Source: Eubacterium sp. (GTDB lineage: Bacteria; Bacillota; Clostridia; Lachnospirales; Lachnospiraceae). From it: DNA of 56,164 nt. Under the pieces are notes generated by a model, which had not been told where the DNA came from, did no database searches, and saw only the letters and a program-made list of their open reading frames with translations. Every line of letters begins with the position of its first letter. The first letter of the stretch is position 1. Location of the stretch: assembly GCA_024696635.1 (NCBI GenBank), contig JAILGP010000174.1, positions 1 through 56,164 on the forward strand, in the 5' to 3' direction. Below are positions 7,484 to 17,880 of the stretch, one piece after another. The translations under genes were made by a program, and so were the position numbers.

Positions 7484-10400
7484 TTAATTATCTTCTCCAG
7501 TAAGAAAATCAAATGTAAGCTGACTGGTCTTTGGCATATCACCCAGTATCCCCAGCTCCGCCATCTTATCAATAACCGTAGATGAAATCTTGGCTCTATC
7601 CTTAAGCTCCTGCTGTGACAGGAAAAGTCCGGCCTTTGCAGCCTCTTCCATTTGGATTGCCGCAGACTCACCCATCTTATCAATAGCAAGGAAGCTAGGC
7701 ATGATCATTCCATCAACAATCTGGAACTCCTTAGCCTTTGCACTATATATATCCATAGGAGCAAACTTGAAGCCACGAGCATACATTTCCTTAACAATCT
7801 TCATATCCTTAAGAAGGCCCTTTTCTGTGGCTGTCATCTTATTCTTATCCATAGCCCTGTACTGGGCCAGAACTCCATCAAGGTGATGTACTCCCTGGCA
7901 CATAATTTCATAGGAAAATGCATCTGCACGGATACTGAAATAAGCCGCATAATATGCCAGCGGATAGTATATCTTATAATAAGCAACTCTCCAGGACATC
8001 ATAACATAAGCAACGGCATGGGCCTTAGGGAACATATACTTAATCTGCTCACAGCTCCATATATACCAGTCAGGCACACCATTTGCCTCCATCTTAGCCT
8101 TGAAGTCCGGCCATTCGTCGCATTTGCCCTTAGCAACTATACCCTTTCTGACTCGCTCCATTATGGTAAATGCATCTGATGAGTCAAGCCCCTGATTCAT
8201 AAGATAAACCATAATATCATCACGACAGCATATGGCACTGGCCAGCTTACACTTACCTTCCTGAATAAGCTTCTGGGCATTTCCAAGCCAAACGTCTGTA
8301 CCATGAGAAAGACCTGCTATACGGACCAGATCCGAGAAGCTCTGTGGGTCCGCATCGATAAGCATCTGCATGGCAAATTCAGTTCCGAACTCAGGAACAC
8401 CAAGAGAGCCAAGAGGAATACCATCTATATCCTCCGGAGTGATCCCAAGAGGTTCTGTACTCTTAAAGAGCTGCATAACCTTCTTATCATCCAAAGGAAT
8501 ATCTGTAGCCTTAAGACCTGTCAGGTCCTCCAGCCTCTTGATCATGGTAGGATCATCATGACCAAGTATATCAAACTTAAGTAAGTTGTGGTCAATGGAA
8601 TGATACTCAAAATGTGTTGTAATGATATCAACACTCATATCATTTGCAGGCTTCTGTACCGGTGTGAAGCTATAAATTTCTTCATCATCAGGAGTTACTA
8701 TGATACCACCAGGGTGCTGTCCTGAAGTTCTCTTTACTTCTACACAGCCCTTGGAGAGTCTCTCCATTTCAGCCCAGCGTTTTTCTACGCCCCTGTATTT
8801 ACAGTAATCCCTGACAAAGCCCATGGCTGTCTTGTCGGCCACGGTACCTATAGTACCAGCTTTAAAGGAATGGTCTTTTCCGAATATTTCTCCTACATAG
8901 GCATGAGCCCTGGGCTGATACTCACCGGAGAAGTTAAGGTCAATATCAGGCTCCTTATCACCCTTGAATCCCAGGAAAGTTTCAAATGGTATATCCTGGC
9001 CTTCCTTCTTCATCTTGGTTCCACAATTAGGGCATACAGCATCCGGCATATCGCATCCACATTCACCAGCATAGGCCTTAACTCTTTCACTATCGAACTC
9101 CGTGTAGAAACAGTTAGGACAAAGATAATGGGCAGGAAGAGGATTAACCTCTGTGATACCTGACATGGTAGCCGCAAAGGAAGAGCCTACAGAACCACGG
9201 GAACCTACCAGATAACCATCATCATTTGACTTCCAAACCAACTTCTGGGCAACTATATACATAACCGAGTAACCATTACCTATAATGGAATTAAGCTCTC
9301 TGTCAAGTCTATCAACAACAATATCAGGAGGATTAGGTCCATACATTTCATGCATCTTGTCATAGCAGATCTGCCTAAGTATCTGGTCTGAGTTTTCAAT
9401 TCTAGGCGGCGCCTTATCTGGACGTACAGGAGATATCTTATCAATCCACGAAGCAATAAGATTAGAGTTTGTAATAACAACCTCCTTAGCCTTATCCTCT
9501 CCCAGATAGGAAAATTCTTCAAGCATCTCATCTGTAGTTTTGAAATAAAGAGGCGGTTGTTTTTCCATAGCATCCTTAACAAGATTTAAATTAAGGGCTC
9601 CGCCACCACGTTCATCTCTTTCTCTCTTAAGTCTCGCCTCTTCCTCTTCCTTCTTCTTGGCTGACATACCCTTATATTTGGTACTTTCCAATATAATAGC
9701 TCTTGATATGGCATCCTCAGGATCCATAAAATGCACGTCACCCGTAGCAACTACCGGCTTATCATACTTTTCTCCCAGAGCAACTATTTCACGATTTATA
9801 TTCTGAAGGTCTTCGACAGAATTGATTCTATCCATCTTCTCATCATCGATCAGATACTGGTTATTGCCAACCGGCTGTATCTCCAGATAATCAAAAAATC
9901 TGACAAGTCTTTCTATTTCCTCATCCTCAGCTCCATCCAGTATAGCCTGGTAAAGCTGGCCTGATGCGCAGGCTGAGCCCACAATAAGACCTTCCCTGTA
10001 TTTTTCAATAAGGGACATAGGTATACGAGGCTTTCTGTTGAAATAGGTTATATGAGCCTCTGAAATAAGCCTGTAAAGGTTTGTTCTACCTATTTCATTC
10101 TTTATAAATATAATTCCATGATAGCTCTTAGCCTTCTTTATGGAATCAACGGAAGCACTTCCCATCTGGTTCAGGTCATCCACAGTCCTGGCACCTGATT
10201 CATTTATCATACGAAGAAGTCTGACAAATATTTCAGATGTAACCTCTGCATCATCACAGGCTCTATGGTGGTGGGCATTGGTCAGCTTGAAATAATGAGT
10301 CAATCTGTCCAGATTATATCTTCCCAGTTCAGGAAGGAATATATATGCAAGGGTCATTGTATCAAGAGCTGTAAAGTCATATTCCAGTCCAAGTCTTCTT

Positions 10401-12136
10401 GCATTTACCCTGATAAATGTAGTATCAAATGTAGCGTTATGGGCTACCAGCATGGCTCCCTGACAGAATTCCAGGAACCTTGGCATAACCTTGTCAATGG
10501 TATCGGCATCCTTAACCATGTTGTCATTTATGGATGTCAGCTTTTCTATGATATAAGGAATAGGTTCCTCTGGATTAACAAATTCAGAAAATCTTGAGAT
10601 AACATTTCCAGCCCTATCAAGTCTTACCGCGCCAATTTCTATAATCTTACATAATTTGAAGGAAAGACCTGTAGTCTCTATATCGAATACAACATATTCA
10701 CTATCCAGACTCTGACCATGACCATTCATAACAAGAGTCTTTATATCATCTACAAAATAACCCTCGACGCCATAGAGAATCTTGAAATCATCAGGAGCCT
10801 TGGCTTTCTTCAGAGCCTTATTGGCAACAGGGAAGGCCTGGACCACACCGTGATCAGTAATGGCGACCGCCTTGTGGCCCCATTCTACTGCTCTCTGAAC
10901 TGCCTGTTCCACATCCAGCACTGCATCCATTTCACTGTATTTTGTATGAAGGTGGAGTTCCACTCTCTTCTCTGGAGCATTGTCCTGTCTTTTCACCCTA
11001 AAATCTGAACTTTTCTTAATTCCATCTATTTTATTAAGTATAAGCTCCTTAGACCAGCTGTCTCTCTCAGGAATACCCTTAACAAGTATAAAGCTTCCCT
11101 CAGGCATATCCTCCATAATTGCTTCTACATCATCATTTTTTACGAATATTTTAAAGCCTATAGAGTCTGTAAAGTCTGTAACATAGCCTGTAATGATGGT
11201 CTTTTCATTTCTGATAGGCTTGGTTTCTATACTGAAAACCTGTCCCCTGACCACAACAAAATTAGGGCTCTCTTCAACAATGGAACCAACCTCTACTAAT
11301 TCACCCTCTGTATTTTTTCCATAGAAGCAGTCCATGTCGTTGTAATTTTTTCTTCTGTAATCTTCAACTCTTTTCTTATAATCCTTTTTATGTTCAGTCT
11401 TATCTTCTGTTTCTGTAGGACCATATTCAAGAACTACCGCATTATTTTCACGGTCATAGGTCTGCATCATTTTTGATTCCAGTTCATTTTGTTTCTGCTC
11501 TGTAGGTGAGTCACTTACAGGCATTGATTCCAACAGGTCTTCAATCATTCTCTCCTTGATTTTGGGATTCTCCACCAGGCGCACCACCGTATTGGCATTA
11601 ATACTAAACTTGGACATAAGAAGATGGTTAAAAAACTTCTCAATCTCAGCCTTAAGTTCAACTGCCATAAGGCCCTCAGGAATATCTATATTTATTGAAT
11701 TATTCTTTACGTCAAGCTTTCCCTTCTTAACAAGTGTATATGCAACCGGACTTTTAGTCTTTAATTCCTCAAGCATACTATCCATATGTAATTCAATAAG
11801 ATTAGGTAGTGTATACTGAGTTGAAAGAGTATATCTTTCCTCTATCACAACCTTTTTTTCAACATAGGGTCCAAACACAAATACCTTAACAGCCTCTTCA
11901 GCACTTTTTATATAGTCCCACGGCAAAAGATGATTTGATCTTATTCCTATATAAAGTGTATTTGTAGACTTTACAAGATCTATACATGTAACCCAGACAT
12001 CATCATAATAATCAGCCACATCACCAAGATTGATTCCAGGAAAAACATCTTTAAATAATTTTTCTTCCAAATAAAACAACTCCTTTTTTAACTGATAACG
12101 AAAACAAATTCTGATCAAATCATCATCATATTTCAA
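7484..12136 (-). CDS. polC: DNA polymerase III alpha subunit, PolC type
   Basis: The replicative polymerase of low-GC Gram-positives, about 1,530-1,550 residues. Order seen: N-terminal and OB-fold region, PHP domain beginning ELHLHTKYSEMDAV (about residue 390), inserted 3'-5' exonuclease with VVFDIETTGL (about 481), end of PHP with VGSACASGQLY, polymerase palm with GSRGSVGSSFAAT (about 974) and KEPDIDLNFSGEYQP (about 1,060) holding the catalytic aspartates, then fingers with KYMFPKAHAVAYVMM. A zinc-type CPNC/CPNCGTK pair lies between the palm blocks, as in B. subtilis PolC. The first codon is uncertain: TTG at 12136, or TTG at 12070 with AAGGAG 9 nt upstream. It is last in the pyrH operon, directly after ispG, a common clostridial order. 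Confidence 0.97.
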   Translation of the reverse strand: MKYDDDLIRICFRYQLKKELFYLEEKLFKDVFPGINLGDVADYYDDVWVTCIDLVKSTNTLYIGIRSNHLLPWDYIKSAEEAVKVFVFGPYVEKKVVIEERYTLSTQYTLPNLIELHMDSMLEELKTKSPVAYTLVKKGKLDVKNNSINIDIPEGLMAVELKAEIEKFFNHLLMSKFSINANTVVRLVENPKIKERMIEDLLESMPVSDSPTEQKQNELESKMMQTYDRENNAVVLEYGPTETEDKTEHKKDYKKRVEDYRRKNYNDMDCFYGKNTEGELVEVGSIVEESPNFVVVRGQVFSIETKPIRNEKTIITGYVTDFTDSIGFKIFVKNDDVEAIMEDMPEGSFILVKGIPERDSWSKELILNKIDGIKKSSDFRVKRQDNAPEKRVELHLHTKYSEMDAVLDVEQAVQRAVEWGHKAVAITDHGVVQAFPVANKALKKAKAPDDFKILYGVEGYFVDDIKTLVMNGHGQSLDSEYVVFDIETTGLSFKLCKIIEIGAVRLDRAGNVISRFSEFVNPEEPIPYIIEKLTSINDNMVKDADTIDKVMPRFLEFCQGAMLVAHNATFDTTFIRVNARRLGLEYDFTALDTMTLAYIFLPELGRYNLDRLTHYFKLTNAHHHRACDDAEVTSEIFVRLLRMINESGARTVDDLNQMGSASVDSIKKAKSYHGIIFIKNEIGRTNLYRLISEAHITYFNRKPRIPMSLIEKYREGLIVGSACASGQLYQAILDGAEDEEIERLVRFFDYLEIQPVGNNQYLIDDEKMDRINSVEDLQNINREIVALGEKYDKPVVATGDVHFMDPEDAISRAIILESTKYKGMSAKKKEEEEARLKRERDERGGGALNLNLVKDAMEKQPPLYFKTTDEMLEEFSYLGEDKAKEVVITNSNLIASWIDKISPVRPDKAPPRIENSDQILRQICYDKMHEMYGPNPPDIVVDRLDRELNSIIGNGYSVMYIVAQKLVWKSNDDGYLVGSRGSVGSSFAATMSGITEVNPLPAHYLCPNCFYTEFDSERVKAYAGECGCDMPDAVCPNCGTKMKKEGQDIPFETFLGFKGDKEPDIDLNFSGEYQPRAHAYVGEIFGKDHSFKAGTIGTVADKTAMGFVRDYCKYRGVEKRWAEMERLSKGCVEVKRTSGQHPGGIIVTPDDEEIYSFTPVQKPANDMSVDIITTHFEYHSIDHNLLKFDILGHDDPTMIKRLEDLTGLKATDIPLDDKKVMQLFKSTEPLGITPEDIDGIPLGSLGVPEFGTEFAMQMLIDADPQSFSDLVRIAGLSHGTDVWLGNAQKLIQEGKCKLASAICCRDDIMVYLMNQGLDSSDAFTIMERVRKGIVAKGKCDEWPDFKAKMEANGVPDWYIWSCEQIKYMFPKAHAVAYVMMSWRVAYYKIYYPLAYYAAYFSIRADAFSYEIMCQGVHHLDGVLAQYRAMDKNKMTATEKGLLKDMKIVKEMYARGFKFAPMDIYSAKAKEFQIVDGMIMPSFLAIDKMGESAAIQMEEAAKAGLFLSQQELKDRAKISSTVIDKMAELGILGDMPKTSQLTFDFLTGEDN

Positions 12137-12208
12137 CCAGAATTTGTTTTATACTTTCAAATATTATTATTCACAAACAATTTAATACTTAATTATGCCT
12201 TATTACCC

Positions 12209-13273
12209 TTAGTTTTCCTGCCAATTATCCAATTCTTCCTTTAGCTCACTAAGCAGCTTATCCTGTGGTACCTTTCTAAGTATCTGTCCCTTCTTAAATA
12301 TAAGTCCCACTCCATCTCCGCCGGCTATTCCAAGGTCAGCTTCTCTAGCCTCTCCCGGACCATTAACTGCACAACCCATTACTGCCACCTTTATATTAAG
12401 GTGCTTGTAGTTACTAATAAGCTTTTCCGTTTCATTTGCCAGCCCAATAAGATCAATATGTGTTCTTCCACAGGTTGGACATGATACCAGAGTTATGCCA
12501 TCATTTCTAAGCCCCAGGGTTTTTAATACAAGCTTTGCTGTTTTAACCTCTTCCACAGGGTCTCCTGTAAGGGATACTCTTATTGTATCTCCAATTCCCT
12601 TATTCAGGATAATTCCAAGACCCACAGATGATTTGATATTGCCGCTCCACAAGGTTCCTGCTTCTGTGATTCCAACATGAAGAGGATACTTAGTCTGCTC
12701 AGCTATAAGGTCATGAGTCTTAACAGACATAAGAACATCAGAAGACTTAATACTGATGACGATATTATCATAGTCCTGCTCTTCTATCATTCTCACCTTA
12801 TCCAGGGCGCTGGCTACTATTCCTTCAGCCGTCACGCCTCCATACTGGTCTATAAATTGCTGTTCAAGGGAACCACTGTTAACTCCAACTCTTATAGGTA
12901 TATCTCTCTTTTTAGCAGCATCCACAACTGCCTTAAGATTATCTGCAGATCCAATATTTCCAGGATTGATACGTATCTTATCAGCACCTGATTCAATAGC
13001 CATGATAGCTAGCTTATACTGGAAATGTATATCAGCCACAAGTGGAACATGAGTTCTTTCCTTAAGCTTTTCAAATGCTCTGGCAGCCTCTTCTGTATTG
13101 GCTGTACACCTTACAATATCACAACCAGCCTCTTCCAGCTTAAGTATCTGATCTACTGTAGCATCTATATCAGAGGTTTCTGTGTTAGTCATAGACTGTA
13201 TGGCAATAGGACTGCCTCCACCTATAACAACATCTCCAATTTTAATCTTCTTAGTATCTTGTCTATATGTCAT
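12209..13273 (-). CDS. ispG: 4-hydroxy-3-methylbut-2-enyl diphosphate synthase
   Basis: IspG (GcpE) catalyses the penultimate MEP-pathway step, reducing MEcPP to HMBPP with a [4Fe-4S] cluster. The TIM-barrel opening with PIAIQSMTNTETSDIDAT and the C-terminal cluster ligands CPTCGRTH and VMGCAVNGPGEA are clear, and the length (354-358 residues) is typical of the bacterial two-domain form. The ATG at 13273 is chosen because GGTGGAGG lies 5 nt upstream; a GTG at 13285 would include the Shine-Dalgarno in the coding region. It sits between rseP and polC and shares the operon with dxr, another MEP enzyme, and with uppS, which consumes the product. Confidence 0.97.
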   Translation of the reverse strand: MTYRQDTKKIKIGDVVIGGGSPIAIQSMTNTETSDIDATVDQILKLEEAGCDIVRCTANTEEAARAFEKLKERTHVPLVADIHFQYKLAIMAIESGADKIRINPGNIGSADNLKAVVDAAKKRDIPIRVGVNSGSLEQQFIDQYGGVTAEGIVASALDKVRMIEEQDYDNIVISIKSSDVLMSVKTHDLIAEQTKYPLHVGITEAGTLWSGNIKSSVGLGIILNKGIGDTIRVSLTGDPVEEVKTAKLVLKTLGLRNDGITLVSCPTCGRTHIDLIGLANETEKLISNYKHLNIKVAVMGCAVNGPGEAREADLGIAGGDGVGLIFKKGQILRKVPQDKLLSELKEELDNWQEN

Positions 13274-13289
13274 GTCTGCCTCCACCTAA

Positions 13290-14351
13290 TTATCCATGTA
13301 AAACATTTCCCAGATCATTAAAGAATACAAAAATCATGAGCAGCATTAAAAGAACCACACTTACCGCCGTAACCACCAGTTCCTTATCCTTTGGAACAGC
13401 CTTTCCTGAGATGGCTTCTATAAGAACAAATACTATTCTTCCTCCATCCAAGGCAGGAATAGGAAGAAGATTCATTACTCCCAGATTGGCACTGAACAGT
13501 ACTGCAAGATTAACAAGATTCAGGATTACCACAAGAAATTGCACTGCAGCCGTTTCGTCCTCAGTTTCTTCCTTAGCCGTCTCGATTACATCATTTACAA
13601 CCTTGCCCATTCCCACAGGACCCATAAGACTATCCTTTCCTGCCTTACCAGTCACCAACATCTTCAGGGAATATACCACAGCCTTTATCTGAAATCTGAC
13701 CTCATAAACAGAGTATTGCATTTCTTCCACAATACCGGTTGCCATCCTTCCTCTGCTCATGAAACCAAAATAATAATTGCCACTTTCCTCATCCAGTCTT
13801 CTTGTGATTGTAGCATTATATTCCTTGCCGTCTCTAAGATATGTTATGTCAACTGGTTTATCTACGTCATTAACCATAGAATAAAGAGTAATCTCGCGAT
13901 AATTATAGATTCTCTGACCATCCAGCTTTATAATCTTATCACCCTCTTGAAAGCCAGCCTCCTCTGCCGCACTTCCAACACTTACAGAATCCAGTACCGG
14001 CTCATCAATTACATAATAATGACAGATTATTATGGAAAGGAGAAATGCAAGAACAAAGTTAAAAAAGGGACCCGCAAAAAGTACAGACAGCCTGGCCAGA
14101 ACTGATTTAGAATTAAACCCATTGGCATCATCGGATTCTTCAGCCATTCCCTCCATAAGACAATATCCTCCAAGAGGAAGTGCCCTGAGAGAATAGGCAG
14201 TATCCTTCTTTCTCCAGGTCGAAATCACAGGACCCATTCCTATAGCAAATTCATTTACCTTTATTCCATTCATCTTGGCAAAGATAAAATGTCCGAACTC
14301 ATGAACGAACACTATAACGCCAAACATAAGAATCATTGCAATAATATTCAT
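13290..14351 (-). CDS. rseP: Site-2 protease RseP (membrane zinc metalloprotease)
   Basis: An intramembrane-cleaving protease of 353 residues. The first membrane helix carries the zinc motif HEFGH (H17, E18, H21), a PDZ domain follows around residues 115-185 (VGSAAEEAGFQEGDKIIKLDG), and the conserved LLPIPALDGGR motif near residue 300 supplies the third zinc ligand. The family clips membrane-bound anti-sigma factors and leftover signal peptides. It lies 8 bp after dxr and just before ispG, in the conserved Firmicutes order. Confidence 0.95.
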   Translation of the reverse strand: MNIIAMILMFGVIVFVHEFGHFIFAKMNGIKVNEFAIGMGPVISTWRKKDTAYSLRALPLGGYCLMEGMAEESDDANGFNSKSVLARLSVLFAGPFFNFVLAFLLSIIICHYYVIDEPVLDSVSVGSAAEEAGFQEGDKIIKLDGQRIYNYREITLYSMVNDVDKPVDITYLRDGKEYNATITRRLDEESGNYYFGFMSRGRMATGIVEEMQYSVYEVRFQIKAVVYSLKMLVTGKAGKDSLMGPVGMGKVVNDVIETAKEETEDETAAVQFLVVILNLVNLAVLFSANLGVMNLLPIPALDGGRIVFVLIEAISGKAVPKDKELVVTAVSVVLLMLLMIFVFFNDLGNVLHG

Positions 14352-14358
14352 AAATTAA

Positions 14359-15507
14359 TCAAACCTTATATTTTTCTCTTAGTAATTGATCTGTCCAGTC
14401 TCTTGTTTCAAGTATGTCACTTAAAGATGCATCCTTTATGACCTTATGCTGGGACATAGCATATTCAATCATATCATAAATCTGCAGGAAACTAATTTTG
14501 CCCGCAAGAAATGCAGCGTTGGCATGTTCATTAGCTTCGTTCATTACTGTTGGCATAGAGCCACCTATATTACTTGCTTTGATGGCAAGAGGTATACCTC
14601 GGAAGGTTTCATAATCAGGCCTCTCTATAACTATACTACGAATTTTTTCAAAATCCAGTCTGTCACCTGCAAGAAATCTTCTTTCAGGATAATAAAATGC
14701 ATATTGGATAGGAAGCTTCATATCAGGAGTACCAAGCTGGGCTATAATTGCTCCATCCTGGTATTCTACCGCAGAATGAATAATGCTCTGAGGCTGTATT
14801 AAAACCTCTACATCCTTAATATCCGTATTAAAAAGCCAGTGTGCTTCGATTACCTCAAGTCCCTTATTTACCATGCTGGCACTATCTATGGTAATCTTGG
14901 CTCCCATTGACCAGTTTGGATGTTTAAGAGCCTGTTCTACGCTTACATTTTCAAGCTCCTCCCTTGTTCTTCCCCTGAACGGGCCTCCCGATGCAGTAAG
15001 AAGAATTCTGGCAATCTTATTCTGACTGTTTCCCTGAAGACTCTGGAATATGGCACTATGCTCACTATCCACAGGAAGAATCTTAACTCCCTTTTCTCTT
15101 GCCCTTTTCATCACAAGATGCCCTGCAGTTACCAGAGTTTCCTTATTGGCCAGAGCTATATCCTTGCCCGCCTCAATAGCCGCAAGAGTAGGTTCTACTC
15201 CTATCATTCCCACAATAGCTGTAAGAAGCATCTCGGAATCAGGATGGGTACTCACTTCAATAAGCCCCTTCATTCCACTCATAACCTTAACAGACGTATC
15301 TGCAAGCTTTATTCTAAGAGCCTCAGCATCTTCTTCACTTGAAACAGAAACAAGCTCAGGTTTGAATTCCCGGGCCTGTTTCTCTACTAAATCAATATTC
15401 TTTCCACATGACAAGGCTACAACATGGATATCACCATTTGCTCTTACTATGTCAAGAGCCTGTGTTCCGATAGATCCAGTGGAGCCTATTATTGATATAT
15501 TTTTCAT
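14359..15507 (-). CDS. dxr: 1-deoxy-D-xylulose 5-phosphate reductoisomerase
   Basis: Dxr makes MEP from DXP with NADPH, the first committed step of the MEP pathway. The N-terminal Rossmann motif GSTGSIGTQALD begins at about residue 8, PVDSEHSAIFQSLQG holds the metal-binding acidic residues, and HPNWSMGAKITIDSASMVNK with GLEVIEAHWLF forms the substrate site. The 382-residue length is normal. It begins 3 bp after cdsA and precedes rseP, which implies co-transcription with the isoprenoid and lipid genes around it. Confidence 0.97.
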   Translation of the reverse strand: MKNISIIGSTGSIGTQALDIVRANGDIHVVALSCGKNIDLVEKQAREFKPELVSVSSEEDAEALRIKLADTSVKVMSGMKGLIEVSTHPDSEMLLTAIVGMIGVEPTLAAIEAGKDIALANKETLVTAGHLVMKRAREKGVKILPVDSEHSAIFQSLQGNSQNKIARILLTASGGPFRGRTREELENVSVEQALKHPNWSMGAKITIDSASMVNKGLEVIEAHWLFNTDIKDVEVLIQPQSIIHSAVEYQDGAIIAQLGTPDMKLPIQYAFYYPERRFLAGDRLDFEKIRSIVIERPDYETFRGIPLAIKASNIGGSMPTVMNEANEHANAAFLAGKISFLQIYDMIEYAMSQHKVIKDASLSDILETRDWTDQLLREKYKV

Positions 15508-15510
15508 TAT

Positions 15511-16344
15511 TTACCTCATACCTGCTACAAATACGACCAGATAATAAATAATAGGTGCTGTAAAAATTATACTATCAAACCTATCCAGCACACCACCATG
15601 TCCCGGAATCAGTTTTCCATAATCCTTAATATCATTATTCCTCTTTATTGCAGAAGCAGCCAGATCTCCTATTACAGCAGGAATGGCACCCAATGCACAG
15701 ATAATAAAAAGAGCTATTTCCACATGAGGTATGGACTCAATTCTGGTTTTAAGGAAAATTCCATAAATAAGTCCCAGAAGACCTGCTCCAACAATACCGC
15801 CTATAAGTCCCTCAACACTTTTCTTAGGACTGAGTTTAGGTGACATCTTATGCTTTCCAAATAGCATTCCTGTACAATAGGCAAGGGTATCATTTCCCCA
15901 TGAGCATATGAATATAAGCACTACAAAATAGCCACCCTCATCCATCACTCTAATCTTATAGATATATGAAAGCATCACGCTGACATAGAAAAATGACATA
16001 AATGCCGCCATTATTTCTCTGTCATGATACTTAGGAAATCTAATAACATACGCTGCCAGTATCGCAAGAAGATATGTGATCATAAGTGGAAGCGTAAGCC
16101 TTCCTAACTGAAATCCTTTGACTTCAACATTCCTAAATATCAACATAGCATAATATATGGCAGTCCAGACATAAGCCAGAACCGCTGGAGATCTTTTTTC
16201 TATTTCATAAACCTTGCATAGTTCATACACTCCCACCAGGGAAAGCGCCATAATAGTTAGTCCTGTAAAAGGACCTCCCAGCCACAGCACCAGAATTGTA
16301 ATCGCTACAAGTACAATGCCACTGATAAGTCTTGTTTTAAACAC
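15511..16344 (-). CDS. cdsA: Phosphatidate cytidylyltransferase
   Basis: CdsA converts phosphatidate and CTP to CDP-diacylglycerol for phospholipid synthesis. The protein (277 residues) has about eight membrane segments and the C-terminal signature GHGGVLDRFDSIIFTAP, preceded by SPKKSVEGLIGGIVGAG, both diagnostic for the family. It lies between uppS and dxr with very short spacers, the widespread uppS-cdsA-dxr-rseP arrangement. Confidence 0.96.
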   Translation of the reverse strand: MFKTRLISGIVLVAITILVLWLGGPFTGLTIMALSLVGVYELCKVYEIEKRSPAVLAYVWTAIYYAMLIFRNVEVKGFQLGRLTLPLMITYLLAILAAYVIRFPKYHDREIMAAFMSFFYVSVMLSYIYKIRVMDEGGYFVVLIFICSWGNDTLAYCTGMLFGKHKMSPKLSPKKSVEGLIGGIVGAGLLGLIYGIFLKTRIESIPHVEIALFIICALGAIPAVIGDLAASAIKRNNDIKDYGKLIPGHGGVLDRFDSIIFTAPIIYYLVVFVAGMR

Positions 16345-16367
16345 TACTTTAGTTCTCCAATCTAAAT

Positions 16368-17111
16368 TTATGCCTCTGCGCCACCAAATCTTCTATCACG
16401 GCCATTGTAATAATCTATAGCCTTCTTCAAAGCCTCTTTATCAAAATCTGGCCAAAGGGTATCACAGAAATAAAACTCCGAATAAGATATCTGCCAAGGC
16501 AGGAAATTGGATATTCTAAGCTCCCCGCTGGTTCTTATAAGCAGATCAGGATCTGGAATATCCCCTGTATCTAGTCTGGATGAAACAAGTTCTTCATTTA
16601 TATCTGAGATGTCAAGCTTTCCATCCTTTACATCCTGGGCTATATTCTGAATTGCTCTTGTGATTTCATCCCTTCCACCATAATTAAGGGCAACATTGAA
16701 CTGAATTCCCGTATTATTCTTAGTGGCTTCTTCCAGATCTTCTATAGCCTTTATTATATCCTTATCAAGCCGGTCTCTTCTTCCAATAACACGAACTCTC
16801 ATATTGTTCTTCATAGACTTATCTATAGAGCGTCTTAGAAAGTCTCTAAGAATTGTCATTAGACCTGTAACCTCTTCCACAGATCTTTTCCAGTTTTCAG
16901 TAGAAAATGCATATACCGTAAGATACTTTATACCAAGATCCCATGCATCCTCAATTACCTGTTCAAGATTATCCGCTCCGGCCTTATGACCAAAGTTACG
17001 TGGCATAAGACGTTTCTTGGCCCATCTGCCGTTTCCGTCAAGTATTATGGCAACATGCTGAGGTATCTTATATTCCTCATTATCTGTCTTTTTATTAGAT
17101 GTATCAGACAT
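16368..17111 (-). CDS. uppS: Isoprenyl transferase (undecaprenyl diphosphate synthase)
   Basis: A cis-prenyltransferase of 247 residues that builds the C55 carrier lipid for peptidoglycan and other wall polymers. AIILDGNGRWAKKRLMPRNF holds the catalytic Asp and the diphosphate-binding Arg; YAFSTENWKR and the C-terminal RTSGELRISNFLPWQISYSE block are the other conserved regions. The short hydrophilic tail before residue 17 is variable in the family. It lies 18 bp after frr. Confidence 0.96.
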   Translation of the reverse strand: MSDTSNKKTDNEEYKIPQHVAIILDGNGRWAKKRLMPRNFGHKAGADNLEQVIEDAWDLGIKYLTVYAFSTENWKRSVEEVTGLMTILRDFLRRSIDKSMKNNMRVRVIGRRDRLDKDIIKAIEDLEEATKNNTGIQFNVALNYGGRDEITRAIQNIAQDVKDGKLDISDINEELVSSRLDTGDIPDPDLLIRTSGELRISNFLPWQISYSEFYFCDTLWPDFDKEALKKAIDYYNGRDRRFGGAEA

Positions 17112-17129
17112 TATATATAGTCCTCCAGA

Positions 17130-17672
17130 TTATACAGTCATTATATCCTTTGTCTTACTCTCAATAAGACCATCGACCTTCTTTATAAACTTATCTGTAA
17201 TCTTCTGGATTTCATCTTCCTCATCTGCCTGCTGGTCCTCAGAAATTTCTCCTGCCTTACACTGCTTCTTAACAGCTTCATTTGCATCACGTCTTGCATT
17301 TCTGATTACAACCTTAGCTTCCTCGCCCTTCTTCTTTATATCCTTGGCAAGCTCCTTACGTCTTTCCTCTGTAAGCTCAGGGAAGTTAAGGATAACATTC
17401 TTTCCATCATTATTAGGAGTAATTCCAAGATCTGATCCCAGGATAGCCTTCTCAATTTCCTTAACCATCTTTGCTTCCCATGGAGTGATCTTTACAATTC
17501 TTGCTTCAGGAACAGAAACATTGGCAACACCCTGGATATTAGTCATTGTTCCGTAATACTCAACCTTGATTTTATCAAGAATATGTGGGTTGGCACGGCC
17601 AGCTCTTATTGTTGAATACTCTGTCTCAAGGTTCTCGATAGTTTTCTGCATTTTCTCTTCATATGGTTTCAT
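17130..17672 (-). CDS. frr: Ribosome recycling factor
   Basis: Frr splits post-termination ribosomes together with EF-G. The protein is 180 residues, slightly under the usual 185, with STIRAGRANPHILDKIKVEY and the helical end containing RRKELAKDIKKKGEEAKVVI and RNARRDANEAVKK. The ATG at 17672 has GGGAGG a short distance upstream. It follows pyrH after a repeat-filled 208-bp gap, unusually long for this gene pair. Confidence 0.97.
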   Translation of the reverse strand: MKPYEEKMQKTIENLETEYSTIRAGRANPHILDKIKVEYYGTMTNIQGVANVSVPEARIVKITPWEAKMVKEIEKAILGSDLGITPNNDGKNVILNFPELTEERRKELAKDIKKKGEEAKVVIRNARRDANEAVKKQCKAGEISEDQQADEEDEIQKITDKFIKKVDGLIESKTKDIMTV

Positions 17673-17880
17673 CTTATAAACCTCCCTAATACTTTTATTA
17701 TTTTCATAAATTTATGTTTCTTTTATTTTATGCACTTATCATTTTATTAAATTCATATTTTATATACGTATTTTAATTTTGTTTTTGATTTTATTTTTAA
17801 TTTTGTTTTTAATTCTAATCTTAATTTTGTTTTTAATTCTAATCTTAATTTTGTTTTTAATTTTACTTATAAGCTTTTAT
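17673..17880. repeat. 24-bp tandem array in the pyrH-frr spacer
   Basis: Two identical 24-bp units, AATTTTGTTTTTAATTCTAATCTT without its last bases shown here as the core TTTTGTTTTTAATTCTAATC, occupy 17799-17822 and 17823-17846, and a partial third runs from 17847 to 17864. Degenerate TTTTAATTTTG relatives extend back to about 17771. In the mRNA this is an A-rich spacer between pyrH and frr. The rest of the 208-bp gap (17673-17770) is AT-rich and shows nothing else. Confidence 0.85.
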